Position numbers and translations under genes: made by a program
Notes under the pieces: model-generated
Database searches by the model: none
Seen by the model: the letters and a program-made list of their open reading frames with translations, nothing else
Told to the model about the DNA's origin: nothing
NCBI GenBank assembly: GCA_020630715.1
Contig: JAHDIQ010000008.1
Location: forward strand, 87,003-151,002
Direction of reading: 5' to 3'
DNA: 64,000 bases
DNA from: Nonlabens sp.
Lineage (GTDB): Bacteria > Bacteroidota > Bacteroidia > Flavobacteriales > Flavobacteriaceae
Part shown: positions 1 to 8,517 of the stretch, piece by piece
Position numbering within the stretch: position 1 is the stretch's first letter
How the letters are laid out: each line of letters starts with the position of its first letter

Positions 1-913
1 TATGTGACTTATCAAAATACTTACCTATAAGTTTACCGCGTTCTTCCACGGTTGCCTCATCAAAAGTTTCGAATAAAGCTTCTTTAATTTCTCCAAAAGC
101 AGCAGAACGTTCTTTCTTTCCGCTTCCTTTTTTAGCTACATCGTATACTTTGTCATAAGTGAATTCGTGAACTTTTGCTTCAATATCAGCATCTTCATCT
201 TCACCTTCATACTCACGTACTTCTTTTTTACCTACTTGCTCTGCAAGGGCAACTTGAGCAGCACATTGATCTTTGATCGCTTCATGAGCAGCTTTAATTG
301 CTGCGATCATTTCTTCTTCAGAGATTTCTTCCATCTCACCTTCTACCATCATCACGCTGTCTGCGCTAGCACCTATCATCATTTCTAGATCTGCAACTTC
401 TAATTGTGCATAACTAGGGTTGATCACAAACTCTCCATCCACACGTGCAACACGCACTTCAGAAATAGGACATTCAAATGGAAGATCTGATAATTGAATC
501 GCCGCACTAGCAGCAAGACCAGCCATTGCATCTGGCATTACCTCATCATCATGAGACATTAATTGAATCATTACTTGTACTTCACTGTGATAATCCTTAG
601 GGAAAAGTGGACGTAATACACGGTCTACTAAGCGCATGGTAAGTACTTCACCATCGTTAGGACGTGCCTCACGTTTGAAGAATCCGCCTGGATATTTACC
701 AGCTGCGGCAAATTTCTCACGGTAATCTACAGTAAGTGGTAGGAAATCTAAACCTGTAGATCTGTAATTAGATACTACGGTTCCTAGTAGCATTGCTTTT
801 CCACATGTGATCACGACAGATCCATGCGCTTGTTTTGCAAGTGCTCCAGTTTCAATAGTGATATCTGGCCCATTAGCCATTTTAATCACTTGTTTAAAAA
901 CTTGTGGTTTCAT
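1..913 (-). CDS. pnp: Polyribonucleotide nucleotidyltransferase (PNPase), 5' part only
   Basis: PNPase degrades RNA 3' to 5' by phosphorolysis and works in RNA turnover in the cytoplasm. The reading frame opens with [15 protein letters not shown] and stays open for 304 codons to the window edge, so roughly the last 400 residues of a normally ~700-residue protein are missing. The first RNase PH domain is visible ([39 protein letters not shown]), followed by the alpha-helical linker. It lies downstream of rpsO on the same strand, the conserved rpsO-pnp order. It is absent from simple ORF lists because it has no stop inside the window. Identification is firm. Confidence 0.96.
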   Translation of the reverse strand, partial: MKPQVFKQVIKMANGPDITIETGALAKQAHGSVVITCGKAMLLGTVVSNYRSTGLDFLPLTVDYREKFAAAGKYPGGFFKREARPNDGEVLTMRLVDRVLRPLFPKDYHSEVQVMIQLMSHDDEVMPDAMAGLAASAAIQLSDLPFECPISEVRVARVDGEFVINPSYAQLEVADLEMMIGASADSVMMVEGEMEEISEEEMIAAIKAAHEAIKDQCAAQVALAEQVGKKEVREYEGEDEDADIEAKVHEFTYDKVYDVAKKGSGKKERSAAFGEIKEALFETFDEATVEERGKLIGKYFDKSH

Positions 914-967
914 AAAAAATATTAAACGTTAATCTCAAGTTGTGTGTGGTAGAGAAGGCGTTATGGA

Positions 968-1010
968 CATGAATTCGGTTCTCGACTTTCGCTCGAACTC
1001 GAATTACATG
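968..1010. repeat. Imperfect 43-bp inverted repeat in the rpsO-pnp spacer
   Basis: CATGAATTCG at 968-977 is matched by CGAATTaCATG at 1000-1010. The interior contains GTTCTCGA and TCGAAC around a CTTTCGC loop. The inner part resembles sequences at 57196-57215 and 47025-47044, so it may belong to a dispersed intergenic hairpin family. In the pnp transcript it would form a leader hairpin. Confidence 0.6.
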
Positions 1011-1044
1011 TATCTGACTTTATGAGAAACCAGCTTTGATTTGC

Positions 1045-1061
1045 AGCGCAATGATTGCGCT
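1045..1061. repeat. 17-bp inverted repeat in the rpsO-pnp spacer
   Basis: AGCGCAAT and ATTGCGCT flank a single central G. It is a second short hairpin between rpsO and pnp. Function is not evident. Confidence 0.5.
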
Positions 1062-1081
1062 GTGTCGCGATGGATATTTTT

Positions 1082-1105
1082 ATTACGCTTTCGCGAAAGC
1101 GTAAT
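1082..1105. repeat. Dispersed palindrome, full 24-bp copy (core 1087-1100)
   Basis: This is the most complete copy in the window. The half ATTACGCTTTCG is followed by its exact reverse complement. It lies in the rpsO-pnp spacer. The core GCTTTCGCGAAAGC recurs across the window. Confidence 0.95.
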
Positions 1106-1131
1106 CAGGACTCACCTGAATGTTATGGTAT

Positions 1132-1154
1132 AAAAAAGGGGACGTAATGTCCCC
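1132..1154 (-). terminator. Rho-independent terminator after rpsO
   Basis: Read on the minus strand, GGGGAC and GTCCCC form a stem with a five-base loop, followed directly by six T. It starts 7 bases after the rpsO stop. It would limit read-through into pnp. Confidence 0.85.
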
Positions 1155-1160
1155 AATTTA

Positions 1161-1430
1161 TTACTTTCTAATACCTAATTCCTTAATCAACTCACGATAA
1201 GCAACGATATCTTTCTTCATTTTATAATCAAGAAGGGAACGTCTTTTACCTACCAGTTTAACCAGGCTACGCTCTGTGTTAAAATCGTGACGGTTTTGCT
1301 TAAGGTGTTCTGTTAAGTGGTTGATACGGTAAGTGAATAATGCGATTTGCGCATCTGTGTTACCGGTGTCGTTTGCATCTTTTCCATACTTAGAAAAGAT
1401 CTCTGCTTTTTTTTCTGGGCTCAAATACAT
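1161..1430 (-). CDS. rpsO: 30S ribosomal protein S15
   Basis: Primary 16S rRNA-binding protein of the small subunit platform. The product has 89 residues, the normal S15 length. It carries the family core (TGNTDAQIALFTYRINHLTEHL, here quoted in part as TGNTDAQIALF; LVGKRRSLLDYK) and ends in ELIKELGIRK. It is followed by its own terminator and then pnp, the order conserved in many bacteria. The start MYLSPEKK fits flavobacterial S15 proteins. Confidence 0.97.
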   Translation of the reverse strand: MYLSPEKKAEIFSKYGKDANDTGNTDAQIALFTYRINHLTEHLKQNRHDFNTERSLVKLVGKRRSLLDYKMKKDIVAYRELIKELGIRK

Positions 1431-1582
1431 GCCAAAATTATTTTAAATAATGAATATTATGTACGTCAGGTGATCTGACAGTGCTTAAAAGGTGTTCTTT
1501 TAAGCGGATGCAAATATAGCTTTATTTATTGGTTTTTAAGTTGTTGCTATGCTTAATTTATTTCATTTACTTTTTCCTATCA

Positions 1583-1663
1583 ACATGCCAAGTATTCGTC
1601 TTGGCATGTTTTAATTTGTGTTTAGTGTTTAAGACAATGCCAACACCAATAGTTGGCATGTCT
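1583..1663. repeat. Pair of REP-like hairpins sharing ATGCCAA
   Basis: The first hairpin has perfect 10-bp arms ACATGCCAAG (1583-1592) and CTTGGCATGT (1600-1609) with a 7-base loop. The second has AGACAATGCCAAC (1632-1644) and GTTGGCATGTCT (1652-1663), one base short of perfect. Both share the ATGCCAA/TTGGCAT stem, so this looks like a paired palindromic unit. It occupies a 571-base stretch (1431-2001) in which I see no gene. Confidence 0.7.
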
Positions 1664-1717
1664 AGGAGAATGGAAACGAGTAATCGATATTATCATTTCA
1701 ATTTCAAACCTTTCCGT

Positions 1718-1813
1718 CTTCGGCTTAGACCGAGTCCACCTTTCCTTAACCAAGGAAAGGAGCTTTAAGTCGTAACCACATACTGCAATCTCGGCTAAGC
1801 CGAGAAATGCAGT
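1718..1813. repeat. Further hairpins in the gene-free stretch before 2002
   Basis: Three structures follow each other: an imperfect CTTCGGCTTAGACCGAG (1718-1734); CCTTTCCTT/AAGGAAAGG with a 4-base loop (1739-1760); and a nested hairpin with outer ACTGCA/TGCAGT and inner TCTCGGCT/AGCCGAGA (1782-1813). The first and third share a TCGGCT core. The rest of 1431-2001 is AT-rich with no convincing gene. Confidence 0.6.
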
Positions 1814-1952
1814 CTCTTGTTTAAAAATTAAAAATAATTGGAATAAATTTCATTAAACACCACATTAACAATAGGTTAAAAATATTTTAAAACTGATTTA
1901 AAGAGTTCTTAAGGCCTTGGAAGAAAGCATTTTTTTTTGTTTTGTTTTGAAA

Positions 1953-1971
1953 AGTTTTGCAAGACAATTTA
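1953..1971 (+). promoter_or_regulatory. Upstream element shared by the two lipoprotein cassettes
   Basis: AGTTTTGCAAGACAATTTA here matches AGTTCTTGCAAGAAAAATTA at 22581-22600. Both lie about 35-50 bases before the start of paralogous lipoprotein genes. Conservation outside the coding region suggests a shared promoter or operator, or a recent duplication that included the upstream DNA. Confidence 0.45.
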
Positions 1972-2001
1972 AATAACTGATAACTTTTAAAAATTTATGA
2001 A

Positions 2002-2598
2002 ATGAAAAAGTATTTTAGGTTTTTACCGTTTTTATTATTGAGTTTTTGTGTAGTATTGAATTCTTGTAGTGAGGAAAACATGAATGAAGAATACGTAGCG
2101 GATGATAAATTAGAGATTGTCAGCAAAAACAACACTTTCCAGTATGTCTATAAGTCCGAGACCATAAGCACATTCGATTTGGGTAATGAAAAAGGTATTG
2201 CTACACCTGAAAACGCAAAAGAAGATTTATTACACGTGTCCTTTCATACTGATCTTTATTTGCCTCAACAAAATAATTTTGATTTAGAAAATTATTTGTT
2301 CGAAAATGTTGAGGAAGTCAATGGAGTTTTAGAAATATATGATAATAATGTCCTTATTAGAACAGATATTATACAATCAGGTGTGGTGGTAGAGTCTGAT
2401 TGCGAAAATCCTCATGATAGGCATTGTGATGATGACTACCCAGGGATGGATGAATGTTCTTACGAAGGTTTAAGACAGTGCGTTCGTCATAACCTTTTTG
2501 AGGCATCAGTTGTCTCAAGATTGATTTGTTCCTTCGGTTTTTATGCTTGCGCTGCCGAAGAATTAGCCACTTGTATTGAAACAAATTGTGTAAATTAA
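2002..2598 (+). CDS. Lipoprotein with cysteine-rich C-terminal domain (cassette A)
   Basis: I do not recognise the family. A lipoprotein signal is clear: MKKYFRFLPFLLLSFCVVLN then S-C, with the lipid cysteine at residue 22. The middle is acidic and low in cysteine. The last ~65 residues hold about eight cysteines (CENPHDRHC, ECSYEGLRQC, LICSFGFYAC, TCIETNC), suggesting a small disulfide-bonded domain outside the cytoplasm. The product at 22617-23216 has the same length, an ungapped similar signal peptide and a similar cysteine-rich end, so the two are paralogues. A small membrane protein gene starts 4 bases downstream. Base composition is AT-rich compared with housekeeping neighbours. A role in secreted peptide or toxin biology is only a guess. 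Confidence 0.85.
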   Translation: MKKYFRFLPFLLLSFCVVLNSCSEENMNEEYVADDKLEIVSKNNTFQYVYKSETISTFDLGNEKGIATPENAKEDLLHVSFHTDLYLPQQNNFDLENYLFENVEEVNGVLEIYDNNVLIRTDIIQSGVVVESDCENPHDRHCDDDYPGMDECSYEGLRQCVRHNLFEASVVSRLICSFGFYACAAEELATCIETNCVN

Positions 2599-2602
2599 AA
2601 TT

Positions 2603-2896
2603 ATGAAATATATAATTGAACCGTTCAAACAAATTTTGAACACTACTGGAAAAGCCAACAAAAAAGAATTTTTTATTTTCTTTTTTTTTACGATTCTCGT
2701 GGCCGTTGTTCTTGGTTTTTTTAAAAAACCTTTAGGTATCCCAGAAAGTGTTAGTCTTCTAGTGAGATTAATATTTTTAGTACCCTTAATAACTTTAGGC
2801 TTCCGTCGACTGAATGAGGCAGGTATTCTTAAGTGGTTATTTTTAATTCCAATAATCAATGTTTTTATAGCACTTTCTCCTGCAAAAAAGACATAG
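2603..2896 (+). CDS. Small inner-membrane protein, DUF805-like
   Basis: The 97-residue product has three or so hydrophobic segments (FFIFFFFTILVAVVLGFF, LLVRLIFLVPLITLGF, WLFLIPIINVFIAL). It carries the DUF805-type signature GFRRLNEAG followed by W-L-F-L-I-P-I-I-N. No function is established for that family. It follows the cysteine-rich lipoprotein by 4 bases and probably shares its transcript. A strong terminator comes 38 bases later. In cassette B the corresponding position holds a different small membrane protein. Confidence 0.8.
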   Translation: MKYIIEPFKQILNTTGKANKKEFFIFFFFTILVAVVLGFFKKPLGIPESVSLLVRLIFLVPLITLGFRRLNEAGILKWLFLIPIINVFIALSPAKKT

Positions 2897-2934
2897 TATT
2901 CTATTTATATTATATATGCTTTGTTTAAATATTC

Positions 2935-2971
2935 AAAAAACTGCTGTTAGTAATGCTAACAGTAGTTTTTT
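2935..2971 (+). terminator. Terminator of lipoprotein cassette A
   Basis: CTGCTGTTAG and CTAACAGTAG form a stem (one G-T wobble) around TAATG, with six A before and six T after. It can act in both directions. Confidence 0.85.
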
Positions 2972-3143
2972 AGAATAGAGGAGTTCGCAGTTTTATCTAG
3001 TCTTCTACGAGGTATGTGTTAATGCTTATATCGAATTTGTTGAGAATTCTTACAACCGCTAGTTCTTTTTTATTGCATATTTAATTGATATATAAATGTG
3101 TCTGATACCATGTCTTTGTTATTTGTATGTACTGTTGTGATGT

Positions 3144-4007
3144 TTAAGATAAAATTCCAACCTCACGATTGAGAATCAAATTCAAATACAAATTCACTTT
3201 TTCTTTTAGTTCGTGTCTAGGGACGATAAAGTCTAGAAAGCCTTTTTCTAATAAGAACTCTGCAGTCTGGAATCCTTCTGGTAATTCTTTACCAGTCGTA
3301 TCGCGTACCACTCGCGGTCCTGCAAAAGCAATCAGCGCACCTGGTTCACCAATGTTGATGTCACCTAGCATAGCAAATGATGCAGTCGTTCCACCAGTTG
3401 TAGGGTCTGTACAAAGTGATATATAAGGAATTCCAGCTTCTGATAGTTGGGCCAGTTTTGCACTCGTTTTTGCTAGTTGCATTAAAGACAATGCTGCTTC
3501 CATCATACGTGCGCCACCAGATTTTGAGATGATCATAAATGGAATGTTGTGTTTTAAAGAATGGTCTGCCGCACGAGCAATTTTCTCTCCTACCACACTT
3601 CCCATAGATCCACCTATAAAAGCAAAATCCATACAAGCTACTACTAGATCATGTCCGCCAGACTTACCTACTACCGTGCGTACAGCATCTTTAAGACCAG
3701 ACTTTTCTTTTGCCGCTTTTAGACGATCTGCATATTTCTTTGAATCTTCAAATTTCAATGGATCCTTTGAAGTCATGTTAGGATTTAACTCCTTATACTT
3801 ATTATCGTCAAAAAGGATCTCAAAGTATTCTTTACTACCTATACGCACGTGATATCCATCTTCCGGACTTACGTAGAAGTTGTTTTTCAATTGCTCTGAA
3901 TCGACAACCTTACCAGTAGGCGATTTGTACCATAAACCTTTAGGTGTGTCTTTCTTTGCCTCTGTAGGCGTGGTGATTCCTTTTTTATCTCTTTTAAACC
4001 AAGTCAT
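3144..4007 (-). CDS. accD: Acetyl-CoA carboxylase carboxyltransferase subunit beta
   Basis: It forms with AccA the carboxyltransferase that moves CO2 from biotin to acetyl-CoA, giving malonyl-CoA for fatty acid synthesis. The 287-residue product shows the crotonase-type core ([65 protein letters not shown]). The N-terminal segment that in E. coli is a four-cysteine zinc ribbon here reads WYKSPTGK and YVSPEDGYH, with no cysteine, so zinc cannot be bound in the usual way. I recall the same loss in other flavobacterial AccD. Start [10 protein letters not shown] fits the family. Confidence 0.95.
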   Translation of the reverse strand: MTWFKRDKKGITTPTEAKKDTPKGLWYKSPTGKVVDSEQLKNNFYVSPEDGYHVRIGSKEYFEILFDDNKYKELNPNMTSKDPLKFEDSKKYADRLKAAKEKSGLKDAVRTVVGKSGGHDLVVACMDFAFIGGSMGSVVGEKIARAADHSLKHNIPFMIISKSGGARMMEAALSLMQLAKTSAKLAQLSEAGIPYISLCTDPTTGGTTASFAMLGDINIGEPGALIAFAGPRVVRDTTGKELPEGFQTAEFLLEKGFLDFIVPRHELKEKVNLYLNLILNREVGILS

Positions 4008-4074
4008 ATTGTCTAGTTAACTGTTATTAGTGAACTTATAATAATTGAGCCGTTGTTTTTTTGCTGTTTTAAAC

Positions 4075-4090
4075 TTAAACTTAAGTTTAA
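4075..4090. repeat. AT-rich 16-bp palindrome between accD and fbaA
   Basis: TTAAACTTAAGTTTAA is perfectly palindromic and lies just past the fbaA stop. It may be a weak end-of-transcript structure or an operator. There is no GC-rich stem. Confidence 0.35.
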
Positions 4091-4095
4091 ACTTA

Positions 4096-5163
4096 TTAAA
4101 GCGTATTCACATTATTTAAGTCTTCAAAGGCTTTTTGTAAACGCGCTTTAAAGCTTTCTTCTCCTATACGTAACCATTTACGTGGATCGTAATATTTCTT
4201 ATTAGGTGAATCTGCTCCTGTAGGATTTCCTATTTGCGAAAGTAGAAAATCATTATTAGTATCCATATAACCTTTAATACCAGTGGCAAATGCCCATTGT
4301 AAATCTGTATCAATGTTCATTTTTACTACTCCATAACCTATAGATTCTCTAATTTCTTCTAGAGTAGATCCAGAACCACCATGAAATACAAAATCTATGT
4401 GGTTATGTTCTACACCATATTTTTGAGTAATGTATTCCTGTGAATTTTTCAGGATTTTAGGAGTAAGCTTTACATTTCCTGGCTTATAAACACCGTGAAC
4501 ATTCCCAAAAGCTGCTGCAATCGTAAAACGATCACTTACTTTCTTAAGTTCCTCATAGGCATAAGCAACTTCTTCTGGTTGTGTATATAATTTTGATTCA
4601 TCTACATCGCTATTATCTACACCATCTTCCTCACCACCAGTGATTCCTAGTTCTATTTCTAGGGTCATGTCCATTTTGGACATACGCTCTAGGTATCTTT
4701 TACAAATTTCTATGTTTTCCTCTAGCGGTTCTTCACTTAGGTCAATCATGTGTGAAGAGTATAAAGGTGTTCCGCTTTCGCGAAAGCGTAATTCACTAGC
4801 ATCTAGTAATCCATCGATCCATGGAAGTAATTTTTTAGCACAATGGTCTGTGTGAAGAATCACCGTTGCACCATAAGCTTCTGCCATTTGGTGAACGTGA
4901 TGTGCACCAGCAATACCACCTAAAATAGCACCGCGCTGTCCTTCATTTCCTAATCCTTTTCCCGCATTAAATTGCGCACCACCATTTGAAAACTGAATAA
5001 TTACTGGAGCGTTTAAAGCAGCGGCAGTTTCCATGACAGCATTCATACTATTACTACCTATAACGTTTACCGCTGGTAACGCATAGCCATTAGCTTTTGC
5101 ATGATTAAAAATTTCTTGAACTTGGTTCCCAGTAGCTACACCAGGTTTTATATTGTGACTCAT
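4096..5163 (-). CDS. fbaA: Fructose-bisphosphate aldolase, class II
   Basis: Zinc-dependent aldolase of glycolysis and gluconeogenesis, cleaving fructose 1,6-bisphosphate. The length (355 residues) is normal. Visible motifs are VILHTDHCA with the catalytic Asp and a zinc His, SSHMIDLSEE, ELGITGGEEDGV, GNVHGVYKPGNV, FHGGSGST and NIDTDLQWAF. The dispersed palindrome lies in-frame at 4774-4787 and encodes residues 126-130, RFRES, in the stretch before SGTPLYSSHM. Typical family members read roughly HFAETGKPL here, so the word replaces rather than lengthens the sequence. Next to accD on the same strand, with an 88-base gap. Confidence 0.97.
   Translation of the reverse strand: MSHNIKPGVATGNQVQEIFNHAKANGYALPAVNVIGSNSMNAVMETAAALNAPVIIQFSNGGAQFNAGKGLGNEGQRGAILGGIAGAHHVHQMAEAYGATVILHTDHCAKKLLPWIDGLLDASELRFRESGTPLYSSHMIDLSEEPLEENIEICKRYLERMSKMDMTLEIELGITGGEEDGVDNSDVDESKLYTQPEEVAYAYEELKKVSDRFTIAAAFGNVHGVYKPGNVKLTPKILKNSQEYITQKYGVEHNHIDFVFHGGSGSTLEEIRESIGYGVVKMNIDTDLQWAFATGIKGYMDTNNDFLLSQIGNPTGADSPNKKYYDPRKWLRIGEESFKARLQKAFEDLNNVNTL
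4774..4787. repeat. Dispersed palindrome inside fbaA
   Basis: Exact GCTTTCGCGAAAGC, read in the RFRES frame. The right flank continues as CGTAATT, like the intergenic copies. Confidence 0.95.
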
Positions 5164-5206
5164 AGTTTCTTAAATTGAGCTACAAAAGTAAGTAAAAAAC
5201 GCGTGC

Positions 5207-7762
5207 TTAAAATGGGTAGTTGATTCCTACATTAAGGACTGCTCTAGATGGTGATATTTCTTTAAACCAGCGTCTTCCTTCTGGTAAAGCAGGATTGTAG
5301 GTTTTAAAACCAGCGTCCAGTCTAATCACAAAATAATCAAAGTCATATCGCACACCAAAGCCAGTTCCTACTGCAATGGCACCTAAATCTTCCAGTGATT
5401 GAAACTGTGCATCTGGATCATCTTCATTATCCAGCACATTCCAGATATTTCCGGCGTCCACAAATAAGGCTCCTTTAAAAGCTCCTGCTAGCGTAAAACG
5501 GTATTCACCGTTAAGCGCGATTTTCATATTTGCTTCATTAAAATCATTGATACCACCAGTTCTACCAGGTCCTAATTCGTAGGCTTGCCAGGCGCGATTG
5601 TCATTAGGTCCACCTGCAAAAAAAGATCTAATAAAAGGAATGTTGTTTGAATTTCCGTAAGGAATAGCAATACCACCAAACGCTCTTATCGCAAATACGT
5701 CATCACTAAAAAGTTGCCAGTGTTTTATGTAATCGACTTCTGTTTTTACGTATTGTGAGAACTCTACACCAAAGGCTTCTCTATTACCATTTTCATTTTC
5801 TGGAGAACCTACTAGATTGGTAATTCCCGCAAGTACATTTCCTGCAGATTCTAGTCGAATACTCATTGATGAGTAGTCGTCATCATAAATCCCTTTTTGG
5901 GTATTACGTGCCCAGTTATAACTGGTAGAAATGATAAGATTGTTTTGTGTTAAACGGTCTCTACGTTCTTCTATATTTCGAACTGTTTCTAACTGACTAT
6001 CTACCGTGGCAATGGTTCCATTTAAAACATCATTAGTAAAGCGTCTTGTTCCTTCTGGAATACTTAAATCACCATTATCATTTAAATAAATAGGATTGTT
6101 GATTCCTAATTCTTCTGCAACTGCATTAAGTCCTCTATAGGTATTTGAATAAACGTTGAAGAAATCTGCTGGATCCTGATTGTTTACAAACTGTACATCT
6201 ATGAGATCTAGTTTTACAGAGTTTGTAGCCGTAGGTCGCCATCCATAGCTTAAACTACTATTTAAACTGGTCTTGTCTAGTCCTATATTAGTCTGGCTAA
6301 AATAACCTGCAGCTATTTTAGTGTTAGGTGACATATACTTAGGAATATATCGATCTGTATCAAATGGCAGAAATAGTCTAGGAAGATTTAATCGTGCATC
6401 TGCACCAAATTCTTGTAGGTCAAAAAACCTAGAATCACCAGTAGCCGTATTTGAGCTCGCACCTATACTTCCTCTAAAGTTAATATCTAATAACTCACTA
6501 CCACGAAATAGATTTCTGATTAACAAAGAAGTGTTCACTCCTATACCTAAGGCCTGGATATTGCTATGAGTGGTTTCTGTACCATACTGCAGTTGAAAAC
6601 GTTTTTGTGAAGATAGGAGAACATTTGCAATTAAGGCTTGTCCAGTAGTATCTGCCGGATCTTCTATGTATCTAATTGTAGGATAAACAAAGCTTTTTAA
6701 TTCGGTCAGACGCTTGTAAGATCGATCTCTATCTAGATCACGATACATATCGCCCTCATGAAAAAACATAGCGTCTGTAAGTACCTCATCTTTATACTTG
6801 CGCTTACCATATCTTATAATATTGTAACCATCATAATTAGTGGTATCAGGAACTATAAATTCATCTAGGGCATTTTGATAATCTGGCAGGATGTTTACTT
6901 TGCTTATATGGTGCTTTAAGAACGGTTTTTCTATTATAGAGTCTGCTACTTTTATTTCTCTATTTTTAATAAGCAACCTGATGTTTGCTTTATTATTAGT
7001 TTTTACGGTATCGCCTTCAAATTGAATATACTCTTTACCCATGTAGTACAGACCGTTATTACGGAATTCCTTATTAAGTCTTTCACGTTCTAAATTAAAG
7101 TTACTAGTGTTATACTGTTCACCGCTGGTAACATAGCCGTTTCTTTTTATTTTTTGGTAAATCGTATCTACAGCAGGCGATTCAATTTTTGCAATTAAAC
7201 TATCTATGATATAAGGATCATTCTTAGTAACGTAATATGTAATAGCTGCACGTTGTTTTTTAGAACGATCTTCAATTTTGTGATCTACTGATACGTTAAA
7301 CCATCCTTTGTTCCAATAATATGATTTTAAGCGTTCCTTTGAAATCGTAATTTTTTCATTTGTAATAATCGAAGGAGCTTCACCAGTATTGCGCAACCAT
7401 TGATTAAACTTTATCAATGATTCACCTAAGCGCATGTGTTGTTTTTCTGATAGAAAGTTATTTCTACGCTTAGTTTGTTCTGGGTTTTCTTGTAGGTGCT
7501 TAAGAAAAATAGAATCTCTATTAGGTCTAGCCAGATTATATACATGTAATCCTAATGGAATACTTAATATCCGTTTATTAGGTTGAAAAACAAGATTGTT
7601 TTCTACGATACCACTTTCTGGCGCAATACTATCCACCACCACATTAGTTTTTACAAGTAACTTTTGATCAGAAGGAACTCTTTTAACTGCATTACATGAA
7701 ACCAGTATTATGGTAAGCCATATAAATAAAGCTATTTTTGCATGTAAAGTGTTGTTCTTCAT
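5207..7762 (-). CDS. tamL: TamL-type outer membrane assembly lipoprotein (BamA/TamA family)
   Basis: It is the Bacteroidetes lipoprotein counterpart of TamA, which with TamB acts in assembly or lipid transport at the outer membrane. The 851-residue product begins with a lipoprotein signal ending in I-I-L-V-S-C, lipid cysteine at residue 23, followed by NAVKRVPSDQKLL, typical of TamL. POTRA-like repeats fill roughly residues 100-400. The C-terminal half is an Omp85 barrel with FFAGGPNDNRAWQAYELGPGR, and the protein ends in the aromatic NYPF. The start lies only 23 bases from the start of the divergent methyltransferase gene. No tamB is seen nearby. Confidence 0.88.
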   Translation of the reverse strand: MKNNTLHAKIALFIWLTIILVSCNAVKRVPSDQKLLVKTNVVVDSIAPESGIVENNLVFQPNKRILSIPLGLHVYNLARPNRDSIFLKHLQENPEQTKRRNNFLSEKQHMRLGESLIKFNQWLRNTGEAPSIITNEKITISKERLKSYYWNKGWFNVSVDHKIEDRSKKQRAAITYYVTKNDPYIIDSLIAKIESPAVDTIYQKIKRNGYVTSGEQYNTSNFNLERERLNKEFRNNGLYYMGKEYIQFEGDTVKTNNKANIRLLIKNREIKVADSIIEKPFLKHHISKVNILPDYQNALDEFIVPDTTNYDGYNIIRYGKRKYKDEVLTDAMFFHEGDMYRDLDRDRSYKRLTELKSFVYPTIRYIEDPADTTGQALIANVLLSSQKRFQLQYGTETTHSNIQALGIGVNTSLLIRNLFRGSELLDINFRGSIGASSNTATGDSRFFDLQEFGADARLNLPRLFLPFDTDRYIPKYMSPNTKIAAGYFSQTNIGLDKTSLNSSLSYGWRPTATNSVKLDLIDVQFVNNQDPADFFNVYSNTYRGLNAVAEELGINNPIYLNDNGDLSIPEGTRRFTNDVLNGTIATVDSQLETVRNIEERRDRLTQNNLIISTSYNWARNTQKGIYDDDYSSMSIRLESAGNVLAGITNLVGSPENENGNREAFGVEFSQYVKTEVDYIKHWQLFSDDVFAIRAFGGIAIPYGNSNNIPFIRSFFAGGPNDNRAWQAYELGPGRTGGINDFNEANMKIALNGEYRFTLAGAFKGALFVDAGNIWNVLDNEDDPDAQFQSLEDLGAIAVGTGFGVRYDFDYFVIRLDAGFKTYNPALPEGRRWFKEISPSRAVLNVGINYPF

Positions 7763-7785
7763 AAGTGGAGCTCAAAAATACGTAT

Positions 7786-8517
7786 ATGGTTACAAAAAGT
7801 AGATTAAAACTAATCAAAAGCCTTTCTAGAAAAAAGAATCGTGAGCAACATCAACTTTTTGTAGTAGAAGGATATAAATCTATTCAAGAATTAACCCAAA
7901 CTAACCTAGAGCTAGAACAAATTTTAGTTAAAGATGGTAACCATCATCTAGATCATTTAAATGTAGAGCTTATTTCTAAAAAAGAAATGGATCAAATTTC
8001 TATGATGAAAACAGCACCAGGTTATCTAGCTGTTTTTAAAATCCCAGAAGAACTTGATTTACCTAATGACGAATTAGTCGTTGCGTTAGATGATATTAAA
8101 GATCCAGGAAACTTAGGAACCATCATCAGAATGTGTGACTGGTTCAATGTGCGTCATATTATCTGTTCTCTAGAAACTGTAGATGTCTATAATCCTAAAT
8201 GTGTACAAGCTTCTATGGCATCCTTAGGTAGAGTAAGTATCCATTATATAGATTTGAAAGAGTACTTAAAAAAACAGAAGTTACCGCTTTACGCCACGGC
8301 GATGAATGCACCTAGTGTTTATAAAACAACCTTACCTAAAAACGGAATCCTACTTATGGGAAATGAATCTGCAGGTGTTTCTCCAGAATTACTACAAATG
8401 GGTAATACTATAAGTATTCCTAGTTACGGAGCGTTTAGTACAACAGAAAGCCTGAATGTTGCTACTGCAACGTCGATTTTATTAGCAGAGTGGAGAAGAT
8501 CTACTATTGAAAAGTAA
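7786..8517 (+). CDS. TrmH/SpoU-family RNA 2'-O-ribose methyltransferase
   Basis: A SPOUT-class methyltransferase that probably methylates a ribose in 23S rRNA or tRNA. The 243-residue product has an N-terminal substrate-binding part (LFVVEGYKSIQE) and the three SpoU motifs: DDIKDPGNLGTIIR, LLMGNESAGVSPELL and IPSYGAFSTTESLNVATATSILL. I chose the ATG at 7786 over an in-frame GTG at 7765 because relatives start close to KSRLKLIKSL and the GTG nearly abuts the divergent tamL start. The 3' end overlaps the convergent porT gene by 14 bases. The target nucleotide cannot be told from sequence. Confidence 0.92.
   Translation: MVTKSRLKLIKSLSRKKNREQHQLFVVEGYKSIQELTQTNLELEQILVKDGNHHLDHLNVELISKKEMDQISMMKTAPGYLAVFKIPEELDLPNDELVVALDDIKDPGNLGTIIRMCDWFNVRHIICSLETVDVYNPKCVQASMASLGRVSIHYIDLKEYLKKQKLPLYATAMNAPSVYKTTLPKNGILLMGNESAGVSPELLQMGNTISIPSYGAFSTTESLNVATATSILLAEWRRSTIEK

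Noticed and set aside
1529..1768. 79-codon plus-strand frame in the gene-free stretch
   Set aside because: It runs across hairpins, has no ribosome-site context and gives no recognisable protein.
2563..2859. 98-codon frame antisense to the DUF805-like gene
   Set aside because: The plus strand has a family signature, coupling to the lipoprotein gene and a terminator.
7765..7785. GTG start for the TrmH-family gene
   Set aside because: It nearly abuts the divergent tamL start and adds residues not typical of the family.
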